DNA of 64,000 nucleotides, taken from assembly GCA_020050685.1 (NCBI GenBank), contig JAGVKG010000022.1:1-64000 (forward strand). The letters are read 5' to 3'. This stretch comes from Candidatus Obscuribacterales bacterium (GTDB taxonomy: Bacteria > Cyanobacteriota > Vampirovibrionia > Obscuribacterales > Obscuribacteraceae). The position numbers were made by a program, and so were the translations under genes. Under the pieces are notes generated by a model. It was not told the DNA's origin and ran no database searches. It saw only the letters and a list, made by a program, of their open reading frames with translations. Below are positions 1 to 8,763 of the stretch, one piece after another. The first letter of the stretch is position 1. Each line of letters begins with the position of its first letter.

Positions 1-98
1 TAATAAACCTGCACTTATGATCAAACTACAAGACCTACTCTGTGTTTAATAGGCATCGCAAGGGGTTGCAGGCAACCACGCAAAATGCTTGGGGCCTT

Positions 99-137
99 AA
101 GACGCCAGCCAACAAGGCTGGCGTCTTGTTCTTTTTC
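99..137 (+). terminator. Rho-independent terminator
   Basis: A perfect 12-bp stem (99-110 with 116-127) encloses a 5-nt loop and is followed by a T-rich tract (gttctttttc). It would end a + strand transcript entering from left of the window. No gene can be supported in bases 1-98. Confidence 0.6.
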
Positions 138-196
138 GCAGAACTAATCAACGCGTCTCCCGATCACGACAGCAAGGTCAATTTGGAGGTTGCGAC

Positions 197-213
197 CTAG
201 CCTGACTTCCACG
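197..213 (+). repeat. Left copy of 17-bp inverted repeat
   Basis: The bases ctagcctgacttccacg are the exact reverse complement of 2552-2568. The position next to transposase remnants suggests a terminal inverted repeat. Confidence 0.7.
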
Positions 214-261
214 CCTGGCAAGTAAAATTTTTCAATTAGCGAGTGCTGTGAGTGCGCAAAA

Positions 262-286
262 GCGCATTGCGCGATCATGTCAGTAT
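262..286 (+). repeat. 25-bp direct repeat, copy 1
   Basis: It matches 1883-1907 at 24 of 25 positions (core gcgatcatgtcagtat). Both copies lie beside transposase remnants, so it is probably a shared IS end or subterminal sequence. Confidence 0.6.
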
Positions 287-679
287 GGTGCAGGCGTTCA
301 AAAGTTTCTTGCTCATCCATTTCGTGACGTCGCTGTCAACACCACAAAAGTAGCGAAAGTACAAGTTCTCATCAAGCATATTGCATACCGTTTCATCCGA
401 CAAATTGTACAGATGCTTCAACAAGTGAAGACCAATCATTAGCCTCAACCTTTTTGCTTTACATCCATTTTTACTAAACTTGGCCTGTAACGCATCCACA
501 AATCCATCCCAGTCAATCCTTCCCACCAAAACCACCAGTTCGTGATCTTGTCTAAATATGGTTAGCAAGAAGCCGGGTTCAATTGGTAAACTTCTTTCAG
601 GAACATCGATATTTTCTCCGTTGACAATTTCGATTGAATAACAAAATTGTCCAACAAAAAGATCTCTTTGTCCCATCAT
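275..679 (-). pseudogene. IS5-family transposase, N-terminal remnant
   Basis: This frame encodes 134 residues resembling the N-terminal DUF772-type domain of IS5-family transposases. The recognisable part is the RLMIGLHLLKHLYNLSDE block followed by ENLYFRYFCG. Full-length relatives run to roughly 300-450 residues with a C-terminal DDE catalytic domain. Here the frame leaves the family pattern right after YFCG and stops, so the catalytic part is absent. It cannot be an active transposase. The family call rests on the conserved block only. Confidence 0.7.
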
Positions 680-739
680 TTATTCAGAAAATTTTCACCT
701 GTTTTGCAGGACAAATTAACTACATAAGATCAGATTCGT

Positions 740-1675
740 TTAAGATCGACTGCGTTTTGCTTTATCTGATTTTTGCAACATGGCCTTGCTTTGGCGAATA
801 AGCTCAAATTCTGTGACGGAAATGGCGAAAGGATCTAACGCCTTTTGAGCCTCCTCTAGTCGTTTAGCAAAGCTATAAATCGGTGCGTGAATTGACATGG
901 CATGAAAATCTAATTTTCTCGCATTGGTCAAACCCACCAAGCGTCCGTAACTATCAACAAGCGGACCACCCGAGCATCCCGGTCTTACATGTGAGTTTAC
1001 CACCACATATTTTCTATCGAGAAACCGGCGTGCCTCATTTCCAAATCTGGCAGCCCTTGCTGGTAAACCACCTTGGTATACTTCATACGGGCTAGATATT
1101 TTTTGATACGTACCCGGTGATATATAGTCCTTCGCGAGGCCCTCAGCATGACCTAACGAATAAATAGGATCGCCTTTCTTGAATTTGTTCAGGTTGCCTA
1201 CGAATATTCCACGTGGAATATCTGCCCTGCGTCCTTGAAGCAACAAGATAGCCCAATCCTCTACGGGATCCATTTCTATCACATCGGCTGGAATTATCTT
1301 GCCGTCATTTGATCTTAGTCTGATGTTATGGAGATGATTCACCACATGAGCAGCAGTCATCACAATCTCACCATCGCCAATTGCGCAACCACTGCCGCCC
1401 CAGACTTTTCCCTGAGCATCCCTCCCCTCAGTCTGCACAACACTGGGATCTACTTTCTTATAAACCTTGCGCGTAGCCTCATCAGCACGGGGATGTCTCT
1501 TCGGATCAAGCTGCGCCTGCCATTCTTCCACCAGTCTGGGAACTGCGGGATCTTGCCGATCAAATATAGGAACTTCTGAGCTGCCGTATTCCAGAACCGG
1601 AATTTGCTCGGGTGGTAAATTCGCATTCTTATCTACGAACAAGTTGCTAAACCAATTGCCGTCTCCGAATCCCAT
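740..1675 (-). CDS. Trypsin-like serine protease (S1 family)
   Basis: A 311-residue protein with a complete trypsin-fold triad: His110 in TAAHVV, Asp140 in EDWAILLL and Ser235 in GCSGGPL. The domain spans about residues 75-270. There is no PDZ domain, so it is not a standard HtrA/DegP. No signal peptide is visible (the start MGFGDGNWFSNLF lacks a basic n-region and a long hydrophobic core), so it looks cytoplasmic or is exported by another route. The start is supported by AGGAGGA about 8 bases upstream. A charged tail (SDKAKRSRS) ends the protein. It lies between two transposase remnants and may be cargo of the old element. The substrate is unknown. Confidence 0.85.
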   Translation of the reverse strand: MGFGDGNWFSNLFVDKNANLPPEQIPVLEYGSSEVPIFDRQDPAVPRLVEEWQAQLDPKRHPRADEATRKVYKKVDPSVVQTEGRDAQGKVWGGSGCAIGDGEIVMTAAHVVNHLHNIRLRSNDGKIIPADVIEMDPVEDWAILLLQGRRADIPRGIFVGNLNKFKKGDPIYSLGHAEGLAKDYISPGTYQKISSPYEVYQGGLPARAARFGNEARRFLDRKYVVVNSHVRPGCSGGPLVDSYGRLVGLTNARKLDFHAMSIHAPIYSFAKRLEEAQKALDPFAISVTEFELIRQSKAMLQKSDKAKRSRS

Positions 1676-1882
1676 ATAGCTATCCTCCTGATGGTTAGCT
1701 TAGGTGCGACCTTTCCTAGCAATTAAAATAGCAAATTTAATCCCCGCCTTAAATGGGGTAATTCCCATGCTCGCAAACCATCTAGATTAAATCAAGCCAG
1801 ATTAAATCACGCGATAAAGCTTGATTGATTTCCCTGCTGAGCGAGTGAAAACTCCCAATAAGGTGCTTTTTAAAGTTCATTG

Positions 1883-1907
1883 GCGCATTACGCGATCATG
1901 TCAGTAT
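1883..1907 (+). repeat. 25-bp direct repeat, copy 2
   Basis: Copy of 262-286 with one mismatch (gcattacgcg versus gcattgcgcg). It lies just upstream of the IS1634-type remnant. Confidence 0.6.
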
Positions 1908-1926
1908 TGAAATGAGCTAGCGAAGC

Positions 1927-2538
1927 TTGGTTATTCAAGAGACAAACGACCGGATTGCAAGCAAGTCGTTGTTGGTTTGGTTTTGGGCAAAAAAGGGTTC
2001 CCCATTGGTCATGAGGTTTTCGACGGTAATCGAAATGATTCCACCACTGTCTCTGACATGCTTGATCTGCTGGAGGCTCGCACGGGGTGCAAAGGAAGCG
2101 CTACTGTGGTTGTCGATGGTGGAATGTCCTCACAGGAGAATTTGGGACTCTTGAAAGCAAGGGGATACCACTACGTGGTGGCATGCAAACGTCAGGAGCG
2201 CGCCAACATTTTTCAGGAGTTTGTCAGTGGCGAAAATTGGGAAGAGTTGGTCGGACTGCCATCTCCTAATTGCTATCGAAAAAACTTGCCGGGACAACAA
2301 TGTTCACACGTCCTGGGAAACACTCCGCAAACAGCCTTCAACCCATCAAGTCGTGACGCTGCGCATTCCCTCTGTCGATAAAACGGAAACCAAAATCCGC
2401 AAATCATCAACGCCGGAACCACTCCATCGAGAAATCTACAAAACCTTGGATATTCCCGAGCAAATTATCAAGCCGGTGAAAATCCAAGGGGCAATTATAG
2501 GGACTGAATGCATTGTCAGTGAGCGTGCTAGCCAGTGA
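1927..2538 (+). pseudogene. IS1634-family transposase remnant, frameshifted
   Basis: The recognisable family sequence is split over different frames. One frame (from about 1977) has GHEVFDGNRNDSTT, VVVDGGMSS and LKARGYHYVVACKRQ, typical of the IS1634 DDE domain core. The C-terminal portion (VTLRIPSVDKTETKIRKSS and then REIYKTLDIPEQIIKP) continues in another frame up to the stop at 2538. The N-terminal half of the transposase is missing. At least one frameshift and a large deletion make it inactive. Confidence 0.75.
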
Positions 2539-2551
2539 TTCTGGACTTCAC

Positions 2552-2568
2552 CGTGGAAGTCAGGCTAG
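2552..2568 (-). repeat. Right copy of 17-bp inverted repeat
   Basis: The exact reverse complement of 197-213. It lies 14 bases after the end of the IS1634-type remnant. Confidence 0.7.
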
Positions 2569-2595
2569 TAAAAACATAACTATGCAATAAGCACC

Positions 2596-3936
2596 TTAAC
2601 GTCTTGATGTTGGTGGCGCAACGGTGCTCGACTTGGCTAGCTGCAACGCTGCTTGGGCATTGACTATGCCGTAACCGGCAGCAGGAGATGATGTGGTACG
2701 GGCCAGGGCCTCAATCACTGCGTGATTGCTTAACCTTGGATTACTGTTCCAAATTAAACTTGCCGTGCCGGCAACTAATGCACAGGCAGAAGAGGTCCCG
2801 CTAAAGGCAACGGCATTTCCTTGATTATCAACCGCAGAGACATCTACGCCTGGTGCGGACAACCATACAGGACCGCCGTAATTGGAAAAGTGGGCAAGCT
2901 TGCCGTTCTTGTCCGTAGCAGCAACGAGAATTAAGGAAGGGTCGACTCGACCTGCTAGTTGTGTGCCGTCGTTACCGGCGGGAGCAAATGCAATTCCACC
3001 AACCGTGTGATACAAAGCCAACATGCCATATACAAGCGGATGACTGAGCAAAGTCCAACCCGCATCCACCGGTGCGGCACCAATCATTAACATGGGAATG
3101 CCTTGACCAATTGTCGCAGCAATTCCCAAAATAATATGCTCATCGTCCGTGCCATCAGCATTACCAATCTTTATAGGATATAGATAAGCCCAAGGATCAG
3201 CACCAGCAATGTGTACCTTGTTATCGGTTAAAGCGGCAGCAATACCGGCCATAGCTGTTCCGTGACCAGCCGTGCCACCATCATCTTGAGCATAGCTGCT
3301 TGAACCAATTAAAGACATTCCCGCAGCCATTTTGGCAGATAAATCCGGCACTTCCGCACAGCCAGAATCGAGGATTGCTATCCAATGGCTAGTAGGCTTT
3401 GCCGCTAAACCCCAAGCCTGCGGAACTTTGGTGGAAAGCAGGTTCCACTGACCAGCGAATAAGGGATCACTAGCAATCAGCGCATTACTCGTGTTGCCGC
3501 CACTATTTCCGCTTGTACCTGTTGTTGTACCTATTGTCGTACCAGTTGTCGAGCTGGCTCGGCCTGCCCAGCGACAATGCCAGTTAGGCTGCACTCCCAA
3601 AAACCCAGGTTCCTTTGTAAGCTTCTGAGCAGTCTCAACAAACTTTCCGCTTGCAGTCTTGATTCGCAGCAAGGTTATGTAAGGCAGAGTATACGATCTG
3701 ACAATCGTAGCGTGAAGCTCATCAAGCATTGTCTTCACTTTTTGCATATCGGAATTAGGCGCAACTGCTGCTAGCAGAATATCAGGATCATAAGTACTTG
3801 TACCGCCCGCACTTGCGGGCAGGACCATATTGCCCGACAGGAGGCAAGCAATTACCAGACATGTCGCGCTTATTCTAATTAACTTACTAAACGAACAAGA
3901 GATTCCGCCGCAAATTGATTTACTCATAAGACGCAA
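2596..3936 (-). CDS. Secreted subtilisin-like serine protease (S8)
   Basis: A 446-residue exported protease. A signal peptide with a hydrophobic core near residues 20-42 ends at ASAGG. An inhibitor-like propeptide covers about residues 45-125. A Ser/Thr/Gly-rich linker (TTGTTIGTTTGTSGNSGG) precedes the S8 domain. Catalytic residues are Asp190 (AILDSG), His225 (GHGTAMAG) and Ser382 (FSGTSSA), with oxyanion Asn322 in APAGND. The order and spacing are typical of subtilases of the fervidolysin/thermitase type. A GGGAGA ribosome site serves either the TTG at 3936 or the ATG three codons in; the ATG may be the true start. It probably matures outside the inner membrane and degrades protein. It is unrelated in sequence to the neighbouring trypsin-like protease. 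Confidence 0.9.
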   Translation of the reverse strand: MRLMSKSICGGISCSFSKLIRISATCLVIACLLSGNMVLPASAGGTSTYDPDILLAAVAPNSDMQKVKTMLDELHATIVRSYTLPYITLLRIKTASGKFVETAQKLTKEPGFLGVQPNWHCRWAGRASSTTGTTIGTTTGTSGNSGGNTSNALIASDPLFAGQWNLLSTKVPQAWGLAAKPTSHWIAILDSGCAEVPDLSAKMAAGMSLIGSSSYAQDDGGTAGHGTAMAGIAAALTDNKVHIAGADPWAYLYPIKIGNADGTDDEHIILGIAATIGQGIPMLMIGAAPVDAGWTLLSHPLVYGMLALYHTVGGIAFAPAGNDGTQLAGRVDPSLILVAATDKNGKLAHFSNYGGPVWLSAPGVDVSAVDNQGNAVAFSGTSSACALVAGTASLIWNSNPRLSNHAVIEALARTTSSPAAGYGIVNAQAALQLAKSSTVAPPTSRR

Positions 3937-4076
3937 GGTTCTCCCAAGTATATGGAAATACGCATACTACATACCCAATTAATCAGTATCGTCAAACAGA
4001 AAAAGCCCGCCGAAACAAACAGGCGCGATTAATTCACACCCAGATGGGGTAAGAAAGAGATCACGGAGGGACATTT

Positions 4077-4619
4077 ATGCCGAATACCTTTTCATGTCGA
4101 CTATTGTGTGCAAGCATCAGCTTCATATGGATATTATCGACACCAGCATCCGTTATTGCTGGTGGAAGAGGAAGTCTGTTAAATCAACCGAATGGCAGCC
4201 CTGTACCACAACCATCTCCAAGATTGGATTTGCTCAATCAAGTCAGACAGAAACCAAAACCGCCCGGAAAGCCAATGTGCCAAGGCATGTCCTGCTCACC
4301 GGTACCGATTACTCCTCAGCCCCAATCATCATTTTCCCTTCCGGAGCAGAGAGGACAAAAAGTCGATACGCGCGGGCAATGGATCCCGAGCATGATCAGA
4401 TCTGTATCACCTGTGGGACAAGGCACAGGACAATCCACTTCCCACATGATGCAGGATTACGCCGGCAACCAACGCTACGGCACTAATCAATACACCTACG
4501 ATCCTGGCGACACTGTACGTGATCACCGTGGCGCAGACATCAATTTTGGCGGCGGCAATCCTCATAGGGGTGATCTGCCGGCAGGAAACCTAGATATGCG
4601 CAATCTTACCCGCTGGTGA
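4077..4619 (+). CDS. Small secreted proline-rich protein, unknown function
   Basis: A 180-residue protein with a signal peptide (MPNTFSCRLLCASISFIWIL, cleavage near the Ala at VIAGG). The rest is hydrophilic and rich in Pro, Gly and Gln, with no domain I recognise. Residues about 59-80 carry KPKPPGKP followed by SCSPVPITP, a block repeated almost exactly in the next gene. The start is supported by GGAGGG six bases upstream. Two cysteines in the CQGMSC segment could form a disulfide after export. It is probably co-transcribed with the gene at 4683. Confidence 0.7.
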   Translation: MPNTFSCRLLCASISFIWILSTPASVIAGGRGSLLNQPNGSPVPQPSPRLDLLNQVRQKPKPPGKPMCQGMSCSPVPITPQPQSSFSLPEQRGQKVDTRGQWIPSMIRSVSPVGQGTGQSTSHMMQDYAGNQRYGTNQYTYDPGDTVRDHRGADINFGGGNPHRGDLPAGNLDMRNLTRW

Positions 4620-4682
4620 TCGCACTCTATCATCCCTCGCTAATCATCAGGTGCCAGTAAGCTAAACAATCAGGAGTTGCCG

Positions 4683-5060
4683 ATGCACACCGTTTTTAAA
4701 AAGCCATATCCACATTTAGCTATCGCATTGATAGTGAGCATCTTACCGACTACAAGTTGCGACGCCAGATCATCTGGTGGCACCACTTCTCAAACACGAA
4801 ACACAGCGAAACCAAAACCACCTGGCAAACCGCTTAAGAAAGCAGTATCTTGTTCACCCGTACCGATAAAACCAACAACTCTTCCGAAAGGCACAGATCC
4901 GCGCACCGAATATACAACCGGCGGGCTCTTTTCGCCAATTGGCGCTGGTGCTGGTGGTGGGCCGCATGTAACGATGGAACGACTAAACGACGATTCCCAT
5001 CCGGATGTAGTGGAAATCAAGGCACCGGATAGTAAGCAATTCAATTCATTCACTTGGTAG
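4683..5060 (+). CDS. Small secreted protein, paralogue of the previous gene
   Basis: 125 residues from the ATG at 4683, chosen because AGGAG lies six bases before it; the in-frame TTG at 4677 is too close to that site. A hydrophobic signal segment (LAIALIVSILPTTSC) is followed by a Ser/Gly-rich linker. The cysteine after PTTS could be a weak lipobox but does not fit the consensus well. The block KPKPPGKP...SCSPVPIKP matches the upstream gene, while the rest differs. The stop abuts the stop of the convergent TPR gene. Function unknown. Confidence 0.65.
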   Translation: MHTVFKKPYPHLAIALIVSILPTTSCDARSSGGTTSQTRNTAKPKPPGKPLKKAVSCSPVPIKPTTLPKGTDPRTEYTTGGLFSPIGAGAGGGPHVTMERLNDDSHPDVVEIKAPDSKQFNSFTW

Positions 5061-8000
5061 CTATGGTATCGGCACTTTCAAGCTACAGTGCAGTTCGCTG
5101 TGGGCTGGCACTTTGTTAGTGTTTTTTGGCATGTAGAATTTCAGGCGTTTGACGAAGCCGCTCATATCATCGGGCAAAGGAATGGCAAAGTTGGCATCAT
5201 TTTTCAAAACCAACTTAACTCGAATTCCGAGAATGTCCGGTCTTACACCTTCCACTTCCAAACGAATTTTGTTTGGCTTACCAGGCTTGCCTGGTTTGCT
5301 GACTACCGGAACATCATCATTATTATTGATGTCCTTAATTGCTTGCGAAACATTTCCTGGATCTGTGAACTGAGGGGCATTACCATTTGCCTGTACATTT
5401 TGAGGAACACTGGCAATTTGAGTTGCGGCGCCAGCGACGAGCGGCGGTGCCATAGAAGCACGCAACTCAACTGGTGGTTGAGTTGCGTTATTAGCCTGTC
5501 CTAATTGTGCAGAACCCATCGGTGGGGGATTAGGATCTATTTGTACGTTGCTTGCTTGTGGGCGCAATTCTATTGGCTGATCGCCAGGGCCTGACGGGCC
5601 CTTCATTTGCGGCATGGGCATGCCTGGCATATCAGAAGGAATTGCCCCGGGCATTTGTCCTGGACCATTCATTTGCGGCATTTGCGGTGCAGCCATTTGT
5701 GGTGGCATATTCATTTGCGCTGGTGTATCCATTTTTAGCGGCTGCCCAGGTCCATTCATTGGCATAGGCATTCCGTTTGGATTATTCCTCATATACGATT
5801 GCATTTCGCGCACAGCTTGTTGCGTTTGCTGCAACTGTGCTGCTACCGATTTGGTTTGATTCTCTAAATTTATGAAGCGCTGCATGGCCATATTAATCAC
5901 TGGCATGAAGCCGGCCATATTAAATCCAGCGGCTGCCGGTGCGGCAGCAACCGGAGCTGGCGCTTGTGCTACTGGCACCTGAGGAGCAGCAACGACTTGA
6001 GCCTTAACGGATTTTTTTGCCTTCAGGTTTTTTGCTTTGGCAGTTGTCTTTGCCTTACCTTTAGATGTTGCTTTCGTGCTCGCCTTCTTGGCAGTTGCCT
6101 TCTTCGCCACTTTCGATTTTGCCGCAGTCTTCTTTGGGGATGGAACGCTACTCATTGCAAATCCAGCAGCATTGCCACCTGCCATGATGGCAGCAATGTT
6201 TGGTGGCAATGCCGCCAATGAACCGCCTGAACTTTTACCGCGCGATTCATGAGGCGAACGTCCTTGAGTTCCAGTCATTGATGCCAATCCTGGCGGCAAG
6301 CTCGATGCACCACCGGCACCAGCGCCGCTCATGATTGCACTGAGGTCAATTCCTCCAAGCAGTGAGGAGATTTTGGTCAGATCCAAAGATCCATCAGGTT
6401 TCTTCAAACCCATGGTATCAAGCAAATTGTTGATCTTATCGAAGTCCAAGCTACCATCAGGTTTCTTCAAGCCCATTGAATCTATTAGTCCAGCAACAGC
6501 TGGTGGCAAACCAGGTCCACCGAGAATGGCAGCAAGCTGAGGAGGAAAACCTGGTGGAAGATTTTGAGCCGATGATCCGCCACTCGGTGCTTTGCCACCA
6601 CTAACAATGGCAGCAATATCTGGTGGCAGTCCGGGAGGTGCAGCACCCAATGATGAGCCGGCAGCGGCACCACCCATGATGGCAGCCATATCAAGTCCAC
6701 CGCCACCAGAAGAACTCTTAGGAGCCCCCTTCATGGCCATGAACATCTTCTTCATCATTTCCGCTTTTTCTTCTTTCTTTTGTTGCTCAATGGAATCATC
6801 CACAGCAGCGCCACGCACTTTCCAAAACAAATCGGAAATTGTATTCGTCTGAGTCATTTGTGGTTGTGGTGGCAGCATTGCCTGAGCACCAGGCAAACCT
6901 GGCACAACCGAGCGTGGTGCATTTGCACCCATCGCCATCATGCCAACTGCACCACCGGCCGCTGCCGCTCCCATTGCCAAATTAGCGGCAAAGCCATTGC
7001 CGGATGAACCATTGTATTGCGGCAAGTCAGCCAAGTTTGCAACTGCTTTCAATCTCTCTTGCGCATATTGATTGTTTGGATCTTCTCTCAAGGCCAAACT
7101 ATAACCATCACGAGCTTGCGAAAATTGCCCCAGCTTCTCGTACAAATAAGCACGGAAGACTGTGAGCTTCACGTTATTCGGATCAGCAGCCAACCCTTGT
7201 TGTGTTGCTTGAATGGCGCCAAAAGTGTTGCCCTGAGCATCAAGGTTCTGAGCATAGCCATAAGCTTGATTAGCTTGTTGTCTGGCCATTGCCAATCTGA
7301 AACTCATTCTGGCTTGCGGCAAGTTGGGATTATTTGGATCGATCATCACAACTTGTCTATATTCGCCCTGAGCAGATCTCAAATCGCCAGACAATTGATA
7401 AGCACGCGCCAATCCCAAGTGAGCATTAACATCGTTAGGATTTCTGCCAACTTGCGCTTGCCAAAGTGAAATCAATTCACCGGCTGCAGTCTTATCACTA
7501 GAATCTAAAATCACTGCCCGCGACAATTCCGAGCTTGCACCAACCACATCACCTTCGCGGTTGTATAAAACTCCCAGTTGTCTGTGTGCCGGAGCGTAAT
7601 TGGGATTGATCTCGAGAGCCTTTTGATATTCCGCTTTCGCTTTGTCCTTTTGATTGGCTTGCATGTACAAATCGCCAAGACCAACTGCCGTCTCAGGCAA
7701 TGGTTGAATCTTCATTGCTGCTTGATACTCAACAGTGGCTTCGGCTGTTCTGCCGCGCGCTGCTAAAGAACTGGCCAACGCCGAGCGAGCCTTCGCATCC
7801 TTCGGATCAATGCCTGTGATTCTCAAGACATTGTCCAATTGATTGCTGGCTTGCCGACTGATTGTTCCCGGTTGACCACTAGCCGAATCCATATAAATCG
7901 CTTGGCGCAAAACTTTCATTGCCGAATCATAATCGCGATTCTGAATGAACTTATTGGCGCGCTTGAGCGAAAGCTGTCCCATGTCGGAAAGCAACAAACG

Positions 8001-8387
8001 ATTGTTCGGATACATGCGTGTAGCAATGGACAAGGCTTGATTGGCTTCCTCCAACCTTCCTTGACGCATCAAGAGTTGCGCTTGCAAATGATAATGAGTT
8101 GGACCCGGCGCCGGTGGTTGAGTCCGTCCGGAAGCCATGCCGATGTATTGCGGACCAGAAGCCTGTCCGCCTTGAGCAGGAGCTTGATAGTTTTGATACT
8201 GCCCAGTTTGCACACCAGCAACAGCCATGCCCGAACTAGTGAAGTCACCAGCATCAGCCCTGATGAGCAAAAATGGTTGCAGGAGAAACGCCGCTGCCAA
8301 TGAAATGACACCGACTGTCGTCCTTGCTTTTCGTCTGGCTTTTATCACCGTTTTTGCCTCGTAAGATGGGTATTGGTTGACTGACAT
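5061..8387 (-). CDS. Exported TPR protein with low-complexity and lysine-rich regions
   Basis: A 1108-residue protein. A signal or anchor segment (about residues 24-44) is followed by at least eight TPR units (about 95-470), for example the stretch ending in YQKALEINPNYAPAHRQLGVLY. A Gly/Met/Ala/Pro-rich region follows (470-740), with two tandem copies of GLKKPDGSLD. Next is a lysine/alanine-rich stretch resembling histone H1 tails (about 755-800), a Met/Pro-rich stretch, and a short folded C-terminal region. TPRs bind proteins, so a scaffold in the periplasm or envelope is likely. No catalytic motif is visible. The region before the start has no clear Shine-Dalgarno site, so the start is less certain than the frame. 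Confidence 0.8.
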   Translation of the reverse strand: MSVNQYPSYEAKTVIKARRKARTTVGVISLAAAFLLQPFLLIRADAGDFTSSGMAVAGVQTGQYQNYQAPAQGGQASGPQYIGMASGRTQPPAPGPTHYHLQAQLLMRQGRLEEANQALSIATRMYPNNRLLLSDMGQLSLKRANKFIQNRDYDSAMKVLRQAIYMDSASGQPGTISRQASNQLDNVLRITGIDPKDAKARSALASSLAARGRTAEATVEYQAAMKIQPLPETAVGLGDLYMQANQKDKAKAEYQKALEINPNYAPAHRQLGVLYNREGDVVGASSELSRAVILDSSDKTAAGELISLWQAQVGRNPNDVNAHLGLARAYQLSGDLRSAQGEYRQVVMIDPNNPNLPQARMSFRLAMARQQANQAYGYAQNLDAQGNTFGAIQATQQGLAADPNNVKLTVFRAYLYEKLGQFSQARDGYSLALREDPNNQYAQERLKAVANLADLPQYNGSSGNGFAANLAMGAAAAGGAVGMMAMGANAPRSVVPGLPGAQAMLPPQPQMTQTNTISDLFWKVRGAAVDDSIEQQKKEEKAEMMKKMFMAMKGAPKSSSGGGGLDMAAIMGGAAAGSSLGAAPPGLPPDIAAIVSGGKAPSGGSSAQNLPPGFPPQLAAILGGPGLPPAVAGLIDSMGLKKPDGSLDFDKINNLLDTMGLKKPDGSLDLTKISSLLGGIDLSAIMSGAGAGGASSLPPGLASMTGTQGRSPHESRGKSSGGSLAALPPNIAAIMAGGNAAGFAMSSVPSPKKTAAKSKVAKKATAKKASTKATSKGKAKTTAKAKNLKAKKSVKAQVVAAPQVPVAQAPAPVAAAPAAAGFNMAGFMPVINMAMQRFINLENQTKSVAAQLQQTQQAVREMQSYMRNNPNGMPMPMNGPGQPLKMDTPAQMNMPPQMAAPQMPQMNGPGQMPGAIPSDMPGMPMPQMKGPSGPGDQPIELRPQASNVQIDPNPPPMGSAQLGQANNATQPPVELRASMAPPLVAGAATQIASVPQNVQANGNAPQFTDPGNVSQAIKDINNNDDVPVVSKPGKPGKPNKIRLEVEGVRPDILGIRVKLVLKNDANFAIPLPDDMSGFVKRLKFYMPKNTNKVPAHSELHCSLKVPIP

Positions 8388-8763
8388 CTTGTTATTGACA
8401 ATATTCTATTCAGATCCCTCTTACATTCATAGCTAAGCCGAGCGTGTTTACCCCACTATAGGCAAGGAAAGCAAAACGCCCGAATCCCCCTACTAGAGCC
8501 AGTTACAGCACTTCAAACCAGTTGCTGCCATTGATTACTTTTCTCCAAGGTCACAATTTCACTGCGCCGAATCCCAGATGCTGCCGTACACTTAAGACGT
8601 TGCCAAGAAAAATTCAAGCTGGCAATTTTCAGCCAAATTTGATTGGTAACCGAGGCCATGTTATAAAATTCTAAAACGGCACGGGCAGTAATCTTTGGCA
8701 AAAATTTCCCGGGCGTTTTATAAGAGATATTAGGCACGCTTCATCGCAGGGGTTTATAAGGAA
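8388..8763. other. Divergent intergenic region, TPR gene / adhE
   Basis: 376 bases between divergent starts, expected to hold both promoters. I see no RNA gene and no clear operator. The open frame on the minus strand at 8513-8737 has no family resemblance and no ribosome site and is not called. Confidence 0.5.

Larger units (their letters stand above)
197..2568. mobile_element. Decayed mobile-element scar carrying a protease gene
   Basis: A perfect 17-bp inverted repeat (197-213 and 2552-2568) borders a segment that holds an IS5-type transposase remnant, an intact trypsin-like protease gene and an IS1634-type transposase remnant. A 25-bp direct repeat with one mismatch occurs inside it at 262-286 and 1883-1907. 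No target-site duplication is evident outside the inverted repeat. The two transposase remnants belong to different families, so this is not a simple composite transposon. It may be an old element that received later insertions and deletions. Confidence 0.6.

Noticed and set aside
8513-8737. 74-residue minus-strand frame upstream of adhE
   Set aside because: No ribosome site, no family pattern, and it lies in a divergent promoter region.
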